A stretch of DNA of 64,000 bases from Polytrichum commune (GCA_950295325.1 OX485809.1:18800144-18864143), one strand, 5' to 3'; counted from the stretch's first letter, positions 23,045 through 34,314 are shown. Numbers and translations: made by a program. The notes: generated by a model not told the origin, from the letters alone.

Positions 23045-26000
23045 ATGCAAGGTAGGACTCGCTCACAAAAACCAAGTTTGATAGTAGGACTAGAGAAATC
23101 TACTCGAAAGAGGCGGTCCTCTAAAATCAGTGATAGATTAGAACAAGATAATGTTAGAATAGAGAGTTGTTTGAACGTCGAACCTAGGACTAGGTCAATT
23201 CTAGACACCTTAGAACTTGGAGCTCAACTTGAAGAGGAGATCACTCCCTCCAAATTGAGTGGTGAAACTTCTTCGGAAAATTACACACTTAGAGAAGAAT
23301 TCCCGGTAGAAGTTGATAGGGGATTGTTGAATAGTTCACCGGTCACCATGGCCGAGGAACGGGGGATGGATCCACCACCCATACCCCCAATTCCGCCCAT
23401 ACCTCCTATACCTCCAATAGACCCATTGGTTAGGCCAAGAGGCCTACCAATTGTGGTTCCACAAAATTTAGCGGCGATGGATATGCCATCTCATCTCCCT
23501 AAATTTTATGGGACCAAGGATGAGGACCCCTCTCGGCACATGGAACGGTATATCGAACGGTTGGCTAGCTTCCTCATAACCGACCCGGGTTATTGGTTAG
23601 TGTGGTTTCCTACCACTCTAGAGGGGGAAGCCTATGAATGGTATCGGGATCATGCCGAGGGACATTTTAGGGGATGGGAACAATTACAAAGGGAGTTTCT
23701 TAACGAATTTAGGCCGGAAGTGGGTCAAAGTACCGCATTAAGGGCATTGTCGTCATTGAAGCAAGGAAGGGAGGAAGAAATTTCGGCTTACATTAGGAGG
23801 TTTGATTTAGTGTGCACTAGATTTGTGGGTACCATGCTCAACGACGACACGCTAAAGCAATTTTTCATTCAAGGGTTTTTTAAGTCCGGAACTATTAGGG
23901 GTGTTCTAGAAAGGAATCCCTTGACCTTGGCGGATGCCAAGCGTGCGGCTAGAGATATTGAAAACTTGGATAAAGATCACGAAAGGCTATGGAGAAGGGA
24001 GGATGAATTGATCCCACAATTCATCCCCATACGCCCTAGGGTAGTAGCGGTAGAACCCGCTAAGTATGAGAACCAAATTCCATATGCCATTGTGGACACC
24101 GGTCCCCGACCTTTAGCGGTTAGGGAACCGGCACCTCTTTTGGCACTACCGGCCCCTAGAACGGATCCACACTTGGAGGAGGTTGAGAGAAGACTAGGTG
24201 CTAGCCAACTAGGATTCCAAGAGGCTATGATAAAACAAATGCAAAGCCTCACGGATCAAATGTCATTAATGATCCGGAGTCAACAACCGGGGCCTCCACC
24301 CCCGGTTGAGTCGGGTAGGCATTCTTCCGGATTATGGTGTGTCCAATGTGGCCAACCGGGCCACACGCGTCAATTTTGTAGAAGTGGACAAAACCGTGAC
24401 CAAAGAGGAAACGGTAACCCACCTCAACAAAATCAACGAGGTCAAGCGCCACCTCACTATGGAAATGGAAGCAATAGAGGACCACAACCTAGAGGGCAAG
24501 GTGGCCAAAATTTAGAGAAGAAGGAATTTCATCCCTTTTGTGGAAGGTGGCACGCTCAAGGACAATGTTGGTCCGAAGGTCAAGAGTTTAATTGTAGCAA
24601 TTGTGGAGGAAGTCATCCCTCGGATACGTGTCGCCAACCGGACAAAATAATTAATGTCCCTTACCCGGTGGCTAATCCACAACAACAAGCAAGGGATAAT
24701 ATGCGAGGTGCTAGGCCACAAGGAGTACCGGCCAATGAACTTAGGCCACCTAACTTATACTATGACCATAGTAATGCTAGGCAAACTTTTCATCCACCGG
24801 CGGGCTTGCAAACTACAACCGGTTACATTCCAATACAAAATAGACAAGGAGTTCCACCTAATGGTAGTAACGGGAGACAAGCGCCTCCAACGGATCCGGG
24901 ACCATCTAACTCCCAAGATGTTAGGTTCATGGATGGAGTGTTGGAGGCCACATGTGATGACATGCTTCCTCTCCCAACGAGAATTGGAGAGGAGCAAAGT
25001 CAATGGCCTCCTCACACCAATGCTATTACATATGAGTTAGTGAAGGGTAAGGGTGTGGTTGAAGAAGCACCTGCACTAGCGGTAACTACTAGGGCTAGGA
25101 GAGGGGATGCCCCGTTGGAGGTAGGAATAGGAGAGCAAGGAAATTACTCTTCGGATGAAGAGATTAATCTCTCCGAGTTGGATAGGGTAGCTAGAAGAGC
25201 TACTAAGGATGTGGAGAGGGAAAATATAATTTTACAAGATAGGGAGAGGACTAATGCGGTACATGACTTGGATAATAGCGATGTGGGTGAATGGGAAGGA
25301 CCGGGGGTTCCCGTAGACGAATTCGACGTAGTGGGTAATTCTAAGGTGGAAAGATCTACCGGGTACGACTTGTGGGCGGACCTTAGTACACTCAAGGCGG
25401 ATATTACTTTCGGCCAACTATTGGAAATTTCACCCACGGCAAGGAAAACATTAAAGGAGGGAATGCCGGTACACAAGAGGATGAGGAAGGTGAAAGCTAA
25501 AATAGCCGCTAGGATCCAATCACAAGGTGGAAGAGACGTGAAAGCTATAGAAATAGAAGTTGTTATAGTAGATAAGGTGGTTCCTAATGTGCTAGTCGAC
25601 GGAGGGAGTAGTCTAAATATACTACCGGAGGATACTATGAAAAAATTGGGACTTGGACTCACGGGGCCTTCACCTTTGGTCATAAATATGGCAAATCAAA
25701 GTTCGACTACGCCTTTGGGGATGATCAAGGATTGTAGAATGACTACGGGAGGTGAGGAGTACTTGGTCACCTTCCATGTCATTAAAATGCACTCCAACAA
25801 GGACACCTTCCCCATTTTGCTAGGTAGGCCTTGGTTGCGGATGGCGAATGCTATGGTCAATTGGGGTGGACCTAAACCATCCATCACTTATGGTCCGGAG
25901 GGTAATAGGGTCATAGTGTCCATTGGTTCATTAGAAGGATGGATGAAGAAGGAGATGTATTTGCCATTGGAGAAGGAAATTGATGACTTAAACGAGAATG

Positions 26001-29000
26001 AGATTGGCAAGGCATTGGTGGGAGTCGTCCATCCCGAAGGTCAAAGGGTTGTTATAGATTCGGGCTCGGGAAGTCTAGGTCCTAATTTTTACAATTATGG
26101 GGATAATGGGGATTATGCCCAATGGCTAAGGGAGTACCCCGAGTCCGAGGTTGATGTAATGGTTACATTTCACCAAGTAGGCTTAGGGAGTGAATTTCCT
26201 AGTGTTAGTTTAGGAGAGGGCTCATTGTTGGAGCCATGTGAGGTGCTCACCGAGGAAGAGTGGGTTAGCGGTGGGTTAACACCTTGGGTAGATGACGTGG
26301 AAGAGGGTGAGGTTAGTTTAATTCATGTAGATGGGACTCAAGAGGAGGATGTGATTATTGAGTCATCGAAATTGGAGGAGCCTTTACATTTCAAGACCAC
26401 GTCTACGGGGATAGTTGTAGGTCAAGATGTGAAAGATTACCCCAATGTGCCTTCCGATTGGTATCGGAACAAAGAGGAACAAGCACATGTGTCGGAAGCG
26501 GATTGGCGGTACGTGGATGTGAAATTAAAGAATGGAAAAACCCGACAAATGAAGATGGGCTCCAAATTGGGGGAGAAAGAGGTTAGGGAGTATAGCAATT
26601 TGGTGGATGAGTTTAGTGATACTTTTGCATGGTCCTACGATGAGCTTAAGGGAATTCCTAGGGAAATGGTAGAGCACCGGATTCCTTTAATTCCGGGGGC
26701 GAGGCCAATTAGACAAAAGGAGAGGAGGATGAATCCTCAATTGCAATTGTTGGTGAAAGCGGAATTGGAAAGGTTATTGAAGGCCGGGTTTATCAAGCCG
26801 GTGGAAATCACGGATTGGGTTTCTCCTATGGTCTTAGTAAAGAAAAAAAATGGGAAATTAAGGGTTTGTGTCGACTATAGGAAATTGAATTCGTGCACAC
26901 AAAATGATCACTTCCCCTTACCTTTTATCACCTTGTTGCTTGAGGAGGTTGGAGGTCATTCGCGATATACCTTTATGGATGGGTATGCGGGTTATAATCA
27001 AATTTCCATAGCCCTCCAAGATATCCATAAAACGGCTTTTATTACACCTTGGGGTACTTTTGTGTGGGTAGTGATGCCATTTGGGTTATGTAATGCCCCG
27101 GCTACTTTCCAACGATTAGTAATGTATATCTTCACCGACTTGTTGTTCAAATCCATGACCGTCTTTGTGGACGATTTTAGCACACAAAGTAATGTGGATG
27201 ATCACCTACATTGTGTTAGGGAGGCATTGGTTAGGTGTAGGAAGATGAGGTTAGCATTGAACCCGGATAAGACATTTTTGGGAGTGAATAAGGGAGTGTT
27301 GTTGGGTTATGTTGTTAGTGAGAAAGGTAGAGAACCCGATCCGGATAAGATTGCGGCCATAAGCGACTTGGCAACTCCAACCAATTCCAAGGGGATCTCT
27401 AAGTTGTTAGGACATGTGGGATGGTACCGGGAACTTATTCCTAATTTTTCAAAGATAGCGGTGCCCATTACCCATTTGCTCAAAAAGGATGTCAAATTCG
27501 AGTGGACGGATGCTTGTCAAAAAGCCTTTGAGGAATTGCGGGATAGGTTGAGCACCTATCCGGTGTTGATACCACCCAATTGGGGTAAACCTTTTCACGT
27601 CTATTGTGATGCTAGTAATGTGGCAATAGGGAGTGCGCTTTGTCAAGCAACGGGAGAAAAAGAGAAGGATCAACCTATAGCTTATGCGAGTAAGCAATTG
27701 ACCCCCGCCGAAAGAAACTACTCTACAACGGAGAGGGAGTGCCTAGCCATGGTGTTTTCCGTTAAAAAGTTTAGGCATTACCTCATGTGCAACCCGGTTG
27801 TGTTTTTTGTTCACCACATGGCTATCAAGTATCTAATTAACAAGGCGGAGTTAAGTGGTAGATTAGCTAGGTGGGTTTTGTTATTAGAAGAATTCGACTA
27901 CACGGTGGAATATAAACCGGGTCGTATGCATTTACAAGCGGACCACTTGTCTAGGTTGTCGGAGGAGATAGGAAAAAATCCGGTAAATGATATGTTAGTA
28001 GATGATAGCCTCTTTGTGGTCACTTCTACACCGGCGTGGTATGCGGGCATAGTGGAATTTCTAACAACCCACAAGTTGCCCAAAGAGTGGACAAAAGAAG
28101 AGAGAAGGAAGGTGAGGGTAAATAGTAGGCAATTTGTTGTAGTGGGCCATAGGTTGTTTAGAAGGGGGTCCGATGGTATTTTACGACGATGCGTGTCAAA
28201 AACGGAGGTTGAAGCGATTTTAATCGCTTGCCACGATAGCGCTTGCGGCGGTCACTTCTCGGGTCAACTCACCGGGCAAAAAATACTTAGAGCGGGCTAC
28301 TTTTGGCCTACACTATTTAAGGACGCCCATGACTATGTAAGGAAATGCGACGTTTGCCAACGGTATGCCCGAAACGACCTTAGAATGGAGATGCCTTTAC
28401 ATGTATCATTACCCTTAATTCCTTTCGAAAAATGGGGCATCGACTATGTGGGTGAGGTCCATCCCCAATCTTCAAAAGGAATGAAATATATTGTGGTGGC
28501 AACCGAATACCTCACCAAGTGGGCGGAAGCCAAAGCGGTGAAGACCGACACGGCGGAACACGCGGCAACATTTATGGACGAAAACATAATTTCGCGGTTC
28601 GGGGTGCCGAAGATCCTAGTAAGCGATAGGGGTACTCACTTTTTGAATGACTTGATTCGAGAGATGACAGAGAAATTTAAAATTGATCACCGGAAGACTA
28701 CTCCCTACCACCCACAAACCAATGGACAAACGGAAAGGGTTAACGGAATTTTGGTGAGTATACTACGCAAGACGGTTATAGACTCGAAGCGGGATTGGGA
28801 TACGAAACTAACGGCGGCACTTTGGGCATACCGTACAACCTATAAGGTAACTACGCGTGCTACACCATTTTCCTTAGTCTATGGTCTTGAAGCGACACTA
28901 CCAATCGAATATGAAGTCGAGTCACTTAGGGTGGCCGTGAGTACGAGACTTACCGAAAGTCAATCCTTACGAAATCGACTAACCGATTTGGAAGCACTTG

Positions 29001-29284
29001 ACGAAGGGAGGAGAATGGCGGCTCAACATATTGAGGCAATCCAAAGAAGGAGAAAGATTACTTTCGACAAACGACATAAGAGAAGGGCCCTAACACCGGG
29101 AATGATGGTCATGATTCAAAACGCACGAAAGCTTGAATTTCCGGCGAAATTCAATGCGGTATGGTTAGGACCTTACCTTGTCTATGAGGTCTTTCCTAAT
29201 AATTCAATTCAATTGGAAACGTTGAATGGTGAGCTCTTTCCTACCCGTACATCGGGAAGTAGATGTAAGGAGTACCGAGCTTGA
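23045..29284 (+). CDS. gag-pol: Gypsy-1 Gag-Pol polyprotein
   Basis: One uninterrupted frame of 2079 codons from ATG 23045. Order: basic N-terminus; proline-rich run near residue 115; Gag capsid-like region with FYGTKDEDPSRHMERY and EAYEWYR (about 150-310); zinc knuckle CVQCGQPGHTRQFC (about 432); protease with VDGGSS (about 852; DGGS replaces the common DTG/DSG); RT with CVDYRKLN, MPFGLCNAP and FVDDF (about 1374); RNase H with YCDASN (about 1522) and ADHLSRL; integrase with HHCC (CHDSACGGHFS ... CDVCQR, about 1730), then D about 1800 (GIDYVGE), D 1861 and E 1897 with the D-35-E spacing, and a WLGPYLVYEV end (about 2042). Gag and Pol share one frame without a shift. Everything needed for autonomy appears present. 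Confidence 0.95.
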   Translation: MQGRTRSQKPSLIVGLEKSTRKRRSSKISDRLEQDNVRIESCLNVEPRTRSILDTLELGAQLEEEITPSKLSGETSSENYTLREEFPVEVDRGLLNSSPVTMAEERGMDPPPIPPIPPIPPIPPIDPLVRPRGLPIVVPQNLAAMDMPSHLPKFYGTKDEDPSRHMERYIERLASFLITDPGYWLVWFPTTLEGEAYEWYRDHAEGHFRGWEQLQREFLNEFRPEVGQSTALRALSSLKQGREEEISAYIRRFDLVCTRFVGTMLNDDTLKQFFIQGFFKSGTIRGVLERNPLTLADAKRAARDIENLDKDHERLWRREDELIPQFIPIRPRVVAVEPAKYENQIPYAIVDTGPRPLAVREPAPLLALPAPRTDPHLEEVERRLGASQLGFQEAMIKQMQSLTDQMSLMIRSQQPGPPPPVESGRHSSGLWCVQCGQPGHTRQFCRSGQNRDQRGNGNPPQQNQRGQAPPHYGNGSNRGPQPRGQGGQNLEKKEFHPFCGRWHAQGQCWSEGQEFNCSNCGGSHPSDTCRQPDKIINVPYPVANPQQQARDNMRGARPQGVPANELRPPNLYYDHSNARQTFHPPAGLQTTTGYIPIQNRQGVPPNGSNGRQAPPTDPGPSNSQDVRFMDGVLEATCDDMLPLPTRIGEEQSQWPPHTNAITYELVKGKGVVEEAPALAVTTRARRGDAPLEVGIGEQGNYSSDEEINLSELDRVARRATKDVERENIILQDRERTNAVHDLDNSDVGEWEGPGVPVDEFDVVGNSKVERSTGYDLWADLSTLKADITFGQLLEISPTARKTLKEGMPVHKRMRKVKAKIAARIQSQGGRDVKAIEIEVVIVDKVVPNVLVDGGSSLNILPEDTMKKLGLGLTGPSPLVINMANQSSTTPLGMIKDCRMTTGGEEYLVTFHVIKMHSNKDTFPILLGRPWLRMANAMVNWGGPKPSITYGPEGNRVIVSIGSLEGWMKKEMYLPLEKEIDDLNENEIGKALVGVVHPEGQRVVIDSGSGSLGPNFYNYGDNGDYAQWLREYPESEVDVMVTFHQVGLGSEFPSVSLGEGSLLEPCEVLTEEEWVSGGLTPWVDDVEEGEVSLIHVDGTQEEDVIIESSKLEEPLHFKTTSTGIVVGQDVKDYPNVPSDWYRNKEEQAHVSEADWRYVDVKLKNGKTRQMKMGSKLGEKEVREYSNLVDEFSDTFAWSYDELKGIPREMVEHRIPLIPGARPIRQKERRMNPQLQLLVKAELERLLKAGFIKPVEITDWVSPMVLVKKKNGKLRVCVDYRKLNSCTQNDHFPLPFITLLLEEVGGHSRYTFMDGYAGYNQISIALQDIHKTAFITPWGTFVWVVMPFGLCNAPATFQRLVMYIFTDLLFKSMTVFVDDFSTQSNVDDHLHCVREALVRCRKMRLALNPDKTFLGVNKGVLLGYVVSEKGREPDPDKIAAISDLATPTNSKGISKLLGHVGWYRELIPNFSKIAVPITHLLKKDVKFEWTDACQKAFEELRDRLSTYPVLIPPNWGKPFHVYCDASNVAIGSALCQATGEKEKDQPIAYASKQLTPAERNYSTTERECLAMVFSVKKFRHYLMCNPVVFFVHHMAIKYLINKAELSGRLARWVLLLEEFDYTVEYKPGRMHLQADHLSRLSEEIGKNPVNDMLVDDSLFVVTSTPAWYAGIVEFLTTHKLPKEWTKEERRKVRVNSRQFVVVGHRLFRRGSDGILRRCVSKTEVEAILIACHDSACGGHFSGQLTGQKILRAGYFWPTLFKDAHDYVRKCDVCQRYARNDLRMEMPLHVSLPLIPFEKWGIDYVGEVHPQSSKGMKYIVVATEYLTKWAEAKAVKTDTAEHAATFMDENIISRFGVPKILVSDRGTHFLNDLIREMTEKFKIDHRKTTPYHPQTNGQTERVNGILVSILRKTVIDSKRDWDTKLTAALWAYRTTYKVTTRATPFSLVYGLEATLPIEYEVESLRVAVSTRLTESQSLRNRLTDLEALDEGRRMAAQHIEAIQRRRKITFDKRHKRRALTPGMMVMIQNARKLEFPAKFNAVWLGPYLVYEVFPNNSIQLETLNGELFPTRTSGSRCKEYRA

Positions 29285-29322
29285 CTAGGCAACTTACCCT
29301 TGGAGCAAGAGATGTTTGGATT

Positions 29323-29345
29323 CATCCCCCGATGGTCGCCAATTA
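29323..29345 (-). promoter_or_regulatory. PBS-like sequence in inverted orientation at 3' internal end
   Basis: Read on the minus strand, the bases next to the 3' LTR are CTCACA|TAATTGGCGACCATCGGGG. TGGCGACCAT...GGGG is almost the PBS of gypsy-2. On the plus strand this position should hold a polypurine tract, which I cannot see. The element therefore has TAATTGG at both inner LTR borders in opposite orientations. Confidence 0.5.
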
Positions 29346-31113
29346 TGTGAGCCCAAAAGGGTGCCCACATTTAGTCTTAGACCCTTGAAACGTTAGTTGA
29401 TGCACTTTGAAGTAGCATGTTACTTCACAAAAATATAAAAAGAGTGAAATGTTAGTCTTAGAAGTACCATGTTGTAAGAGGCTAGGATGTGAGTTGTTAT
29501 TGTGTTTTTACCTTCGGAAGGATTTGAGTGAATGAGGATAGGTAAGGAGAACTTGGATTGAGTAGTTAGTGAGTAGGCTAGTACAAATGGATGGAGACAA
29601 CCAAAGTGACTCAAGAGGCAAGTGCATTCGAATTGGGATGAATGGAGGATCACATGGAGCGCACAAGTGGACCACCTCATCATGGCCACTTAATGGGGAA
29701 GGCCCAAGGAAGAATGCAAGGTGGAGGATAAGCAAATTCTCAAAGCACCAATCAAATCACGAGTTAAGCATCGTGGTTTGAATTAAGTGGTGAGCGACGA
29801 TTTGGGAAAGTAAGGGGAGAAAGTTATGGCGGCGGAAAGCGAAGGAGGCTAAGTTTGGGTTGAAGCATCCCAAGTTTGGTAAAGTGTGGTAGGTAGAAAG
29901 CCAAGGCTAGTTAAATGTTCGAATTAGGATCCTTGTTGATCATTTGAGGGAGGAAGGCTTAGAAGATAGGATTGGCGCCTACTAAGTAGGAGGAAATCTC
30001 AAGGGCTTATCGTGAGCCTTGAGGGTGCTCACCCCCTCAAGCTTACTATATAATCCCTCATTCTTCCCTCACTCATCCTCTCTTTCCTTTGTGCTCCAAG
30101 GCACCCCACGAGTTATAAGTGTGGGTGTGGGAAGCCATATTGGAGCACATGTGTGTGCTTAGTTTTTAGTTTGAGAGCCAAGGCTTGTTAGCCTTGAAGA
30201 GGGCTTGACCTCTTGGTAGAATTAGTGTTGACGTGAAGGATTTCAAAAGTTAATTCATGATTCCAATTTGTGGTACTTTAAGTTCATGTTTTGAATACAC
30301 GTGGTTGCAAGTTCCATGTTTAAGAGTTGAGCACTGGATGTTGTGATGAGTGCAAAAATATACTTGTGTGGATTAGTTAGTCTTAGTGAAGTTAGGAAAT
30401 TCTCTCTCCCCCTCTCCTCTCTAGGATTTTAGGATTTTAGGATTAGAGAAGAATTGTGTGATTAGAAAGGGGTTGTTAGTAGAATTAGGGAAATTAGGTA
30501 GGAAGATTAGTTAAGGGCTTGAATAATTAGTGAGGTAGTTGGGGATTACAACTACAAAGTTGTGGGTTCATGAAGGAGCTGGGTTTATGAAGGAGCTGGG
30601 TTTGTTTAGTTAGAAAGTAAAGAGCTGGGTTTATGAAGGACCTGGGTTTGTTTAGTTAGAAGCTAAGGAGCTGGGTTCATGAAGGAGCTGGGTTTATGAA
30701 GGAGCTAGGTTTATGTAATTAGAAAGTAAAGAGATGGGTTCATGAAGTAGCTTAGTAGATAGCCTACCTAATTAGCTCATAGACAAGTAGTTAGTTACAT
30801 TATGCTAGTTAGTGTTATGTGTGGCTTTCACAAGTAAATGTATTTGAGATTGACTATAGAGAATAGTGTTTTTTTTAACACTTGCATCCTCTCTTTAAAA
30901 ATAAACCACGTGCACAACTTAATGGAGAATGTGGAGCACTCTCGCGATGGCAAGACAAAGGAAGCAAAGACCAAAGTTAAATCCAAGACCACTTGAAGGG
31001 TGAACCTTGCACTATGGACTCATCCAAGTCCAAATCCAATACCGCGGAGGAATGTGAGCCCAAACCCACTACTCGGACTACGGACGCTTAAGGGTGGGGG
31101 GTTTGGCCTCACA
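29346..31113 (+). repeat. Gypsy-1 3' LTR
   Basis: Same sequence as the 5' LTR at a constant offset of 8960, followed by the CACTC duplication. Confidence 0.95.
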
Positions 31114-31118
31114 CACTC

Positions 31119-31493
31119 ATCGGACGACAAAATGAAAATGACATAACCCCACCACAACCAGAAGACATAGAATGGAGAACATTCACAAATAACCTTCAAC
31201 TAGAATACATCCCAACTAATTGCCCATACTCAAGACAAGGGAGACAAAACTATAACCAAACCAGCTTAATTGATGGATATTACATCAAAACATCAAATAA
31301 TACACTATACACATCAACTACAGACACTGACCACAACCTCAACTCTGACCACTCACCAGTAATATTACACATACCAACAAACACCTTACTAGCGCGACCC
31401 ATACCAATAACAAACAAAACAACAAGAATAATAAACCCCATACCACAAGAAAACATTGAAAATTTTAAAATAGAATTTATCGAAGAACAATAA
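31119..31493 (+). pseudogene. LINE APE endonuclease, C-terminal part
   Basis: After gypsy-1 the LINE resumes. TDTDHNLNSDHSPVILHIP carries the SDH motif (catalytic Asp-His pair) that ends the APE domain. A TAA at 31491-31493 interrupts the frame soon after. Confidence 0.75.
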
Positions 31494-31917
31494 ACAAACT
31501 CATTATAATATTATCAAAGGACCAACTAACAGATGACCAATGGCAAACTTCATGCTCAAAACTAGACCACGTAATACAACAAATCTCAGACAAAATACAA
31601 GAAACTTGTAGTGCACCACCACTCCCGATACTAACAAATCGGACATCTCAACAAGGAGGTTTCCTTCCAAGAAAACTATAAAAAGCACGGAAAAAACATC
31701 TCTCTACATACCATCTAATTATAAAAACAATATACATAGCATAAAATATACAAAATTGGCCAACGCACCCAATAATTGAAGAACTAAGAACTTATACGAA
31801 CGTAACCATACCAACACTCCCAACTGAAGAACAGGACCAACAAGAATGGATACAATCACTAGTAGAAATAGCCAAGACAGCAAAAACACAAGCTCGTAAA
31901 ATCACCACAAAATATAC
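31494..31917 (+). pseudogene. LINE ORF2 linker between endonuclease and RT
   Basis: Decayed coding sequence of the same A/C-rich composition, with several stops. It has no motif of its own and corresponds to the linker before the RT palm. It is cut by gypsy-2 within AATATAC. Confidence 0.5.
31913..31917. repeat. 5-bp target duplication of gypsy-2 (left)
   Basis: TATAC here and at 52068-52072. Confidence 0.95.
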
Positions 31918-33544
31918 TGTGGAGGCACCTTCAACCTTCCAGCCTAAGACGGTGTAACCCGCTGCTGAACCGGTTTACATGGAAGTTACTCCCACCAAAA
32001 TTAGAACTCCTTTTCTCTAAGTCTCGTGAAGGTGTTTGCATTCCTCTGTGTCTCAATTTGGTAACATGTAGCTCCAATGTCCTTATAAACTTTCTAAGAG
32101 TAGTTGGTATAAGATTCCAAGATTATGTTACCGTGAATGTAATGTCAAGGTTTGGTGTTCCTAAACCTTTATATAGATTTAGTATACAATACTTCTTTTG
32201 ATCTAGAATGTGGCGATTGAGACCCTTTCATAAGTCCTTGGGGATATAGTGTCCGAGGTATCAAGTTTATGTTCCCTTAAAGTACTTTCAACGAGAACTA
32301 CTTTTACAATCTTTCTCAGTATGTAGTTCCTTTTAAATAATCTCTTAAATGGATAGGTACCTTAGATCTTAAGATAATGTTCCCTACATCTCTAATGTCA
32401 AGGTTAAGTGTTGTGAAGGGAAATCATTCCTTAAGTCTAATATCTTGTAGATTCACTCCAACTCCTTCATGGTTTGAATGATTAGCGAGTCGTTCGCAAA
32501 CCAAGTATCAATGAAGAAAATGTTTGCAAGCATATTCCCTCACTAAATTATATTTCCCGGCTTTGTATTAAACCCACGGACATGAAAACATTCTTCGTAC
32601 ACTCTCTCCCTTGGTAGCCTTATTCTCAAAAGGGACGGATAAGATCTATCAAATTCCCGAAGATATCCCTCAAAGATAGAGCTTAATTAAGCCTCTCATT
32701 TATCTCTTTAATTCCCTACTCATTTCTCCTCTATCACCTTGGATCGATTTGATAGGTATGATGAGAGAGGATGTTTTGATATGCCCACTTGGCGGACCCT
32801 CAATTGGTAGTAATCATACCCTCATGTGGTGGCGGTGATGTAATTCCAGTAAATCAAATCCGAGGGGTTGCCAAACGTGGAGGCACATAATTCAATTCCC
32901 ACTTTATACTCAAGTATGTGGTACATCCACTTCTAGCCATTAAGTTAGCTTTCATGAGAATCCCAAAACCTAATTCATTCGTAGTCCGTTTTAAGTAAAT
33001 CCCCTTAGGTAAATCTCACATGTAATTCCTAAGTCCTTATCGGATTCTCAACTCAATTCGTACTTCGGGCTCACATAAGTTTTTAATTCTTTTTCTAAAT
33101 CTTTACTCTCTCAAGTTGCTCGGAATTCCTTAATTCTCTTCCGTCGAATGGTAGCATGTTGTGGTAGTGTTCCGATTGCATGCGGGAGCATATGTGGAAA
33201 TCTAATGCCTTGCGGTGCCTATCCTAATGCCATGGATAACACACCTTAGTCCAACAATTGCTCAAGTAGTCGGATAGCAACTTAAAATCCTTTTTAAGCT
33301 CAAGTGTTACTTGTACAAAAATCTTGTGATTGTTCTTCAAAAGATCGCCCTCTTGGGCTTCTTACAAATGTTGTCTCGCGACAAGTTCTTCCTTAGGTAT
33401 TTCACCTAAAGTTTTTGAGCCCTTTAAAATTCCAACCTTAGTCGTTTTCCTTAAGTTAGAAGGAATTTTATCTTCTTTCTAAGTCTTCAATGTATCGTCC
33501 GATTTGTCAATCCTTTCGGTGCAAGAATGGTAACACAATATGGA

Positions 33545-33640
33545 AAGGTATCACATTATCGAACGGTAGCACTTTTATCGAAAGGTAGCACATATAAATC
33601 GAAAGGTAGCACATTTATCGAAAGGTAGCACGCTTGAGGT
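33545..33640. repeat. Short tandem repeat in gypsy-2 LTR
   Basis: Five imperfect copies of ATCGAAAGGTAGCACATTT. It lies downstream of the TATA box in LTR orientation and is present in both LTRs (again at about 51314-51409). Confidence 0.8.
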
Positions 33641-34003
33641 CTCTTGACACTCATGTAAAATTTGCTTGAGCGAATGAAGTGTATTAGGGCCTTCAAGTAG
33701 GCCTCCTTATATAGTCTTCCACATCTAGTTTTAGGTAAGATTAAATAAATGTTATCCTCGGCTAATTTTAGGACTGTATCTATTAATAGCCTGGATCAAA
33801 CGTCTTAAGTCTATAACCCTAAATCTATCCTCCCTAATATGTTTCTAATGACTACATAACTCTTGGGATCCCGTGGTTACATTTTCATCCCAAGTTCATC
33901 CGTCCTTAATCATTTCCCCCACATGTCCTATAACCACGGCGTTGCCACCTCGGCTCATTGCCATTAGCCTGGACCTCTTTAACCGCCACCTTGCCCGTCT
34001 CTG

Positions 34004-34230
34004 TGGCGCTCCCGAGTATGTTCCCGAACGGTTCTTCGCTCCCCAACGTCTTTGGTGTCCCCGACTGCGTTCCCAGCGGCTCTTCGTTCCCAAACATCAT
34101 CTGTGTTCCCGGCTGCGTTCCCGGGCTGGCTTCTTCGCTTTCCAGCCACCTCTGTGTTCCCGACTGCGTTCCCGGCGGCTCTTTGTTCCCAAACATCATA
34201 TGTGTTCCCGGCTGCGTTCCCGGGCGCCTC
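34004..34230. repeat. About 50-bp U3 tandem repeat in gypsy-2 LTR
   Basis: TGTGTTCCCGGCTGCGTTCC-type units start at about 34053, 34102, 34153 and 34201. They sit 70-300 bases into the LTR on the minus strand and upstream of the TATA box, the place of a U3 enhancer. Open frames across this repeat on both strands are by-products of the repeat. The other LTR has it at 51773-51999. Confidence 0.8.
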
Positions 34231-34298
34231 GGGGTTCTCTCCACACCGCCTTGAGCTTCTTGTTCTCCGAGCTGCTGTCGAGGGATGTGAGCTCACCA

Positions 34299-34314
34299 TT
34301 TACCCCCTCCCCTC
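34299..34314 (-). promoter_or_regulatory. Gypsy-2 polypurine tract
   Basis: On the minus strand GAGGGGAGGGGGTAAA abuts the LTR start TGGTGAGC. It primes plus-strand synthesis. The stop codon of the 992-codon ORF overlaps its beginning. Confidence 0.85.

Larger units (their letters stand above)
20386..31113 (+). mobile_element. Gypsy-1: complete Ty3/gypsy retrotransposon
   Basis: A 10728-bp element with two 1768-bp LTRs (20386-22153 and 29346-31113), CACTC duplications, a PBS-like site and one long gag-pol frame. I found no difference between the LTRs on reading, which implies a very recent insertion. All pol domains have their key residues, and there is no chromodomain. It sits inside the LINE endonuclease. 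Confidence 0.95.
31918..34298 (-). repeat. Gypsy-2 3' LTR
   Basis: Contains a TATA box (33705-33714, minus strand), a roughly 20-bp repeat (33545-33640) and a roughly 50-bp repeat (34004-34230). Confidence 0.95.

Noticed and set aside
28490..28520. Possible loss of a catalytic Asp in gypsy-1 integrase (ATEYLTKW where ATDYLTKW is usual)
   Set aside because: That residue is not the first catalytic Asp; the catalytic one lies earlier in GIDYVGE and is present, with D-35-E intact.
33545..33640. CRISPR-like repeat array
   Set aside because: Contiguous degenerate tandem repeat without unique spacers, inside a plant LTR; no CRISPR array is seen anywhere in the window.
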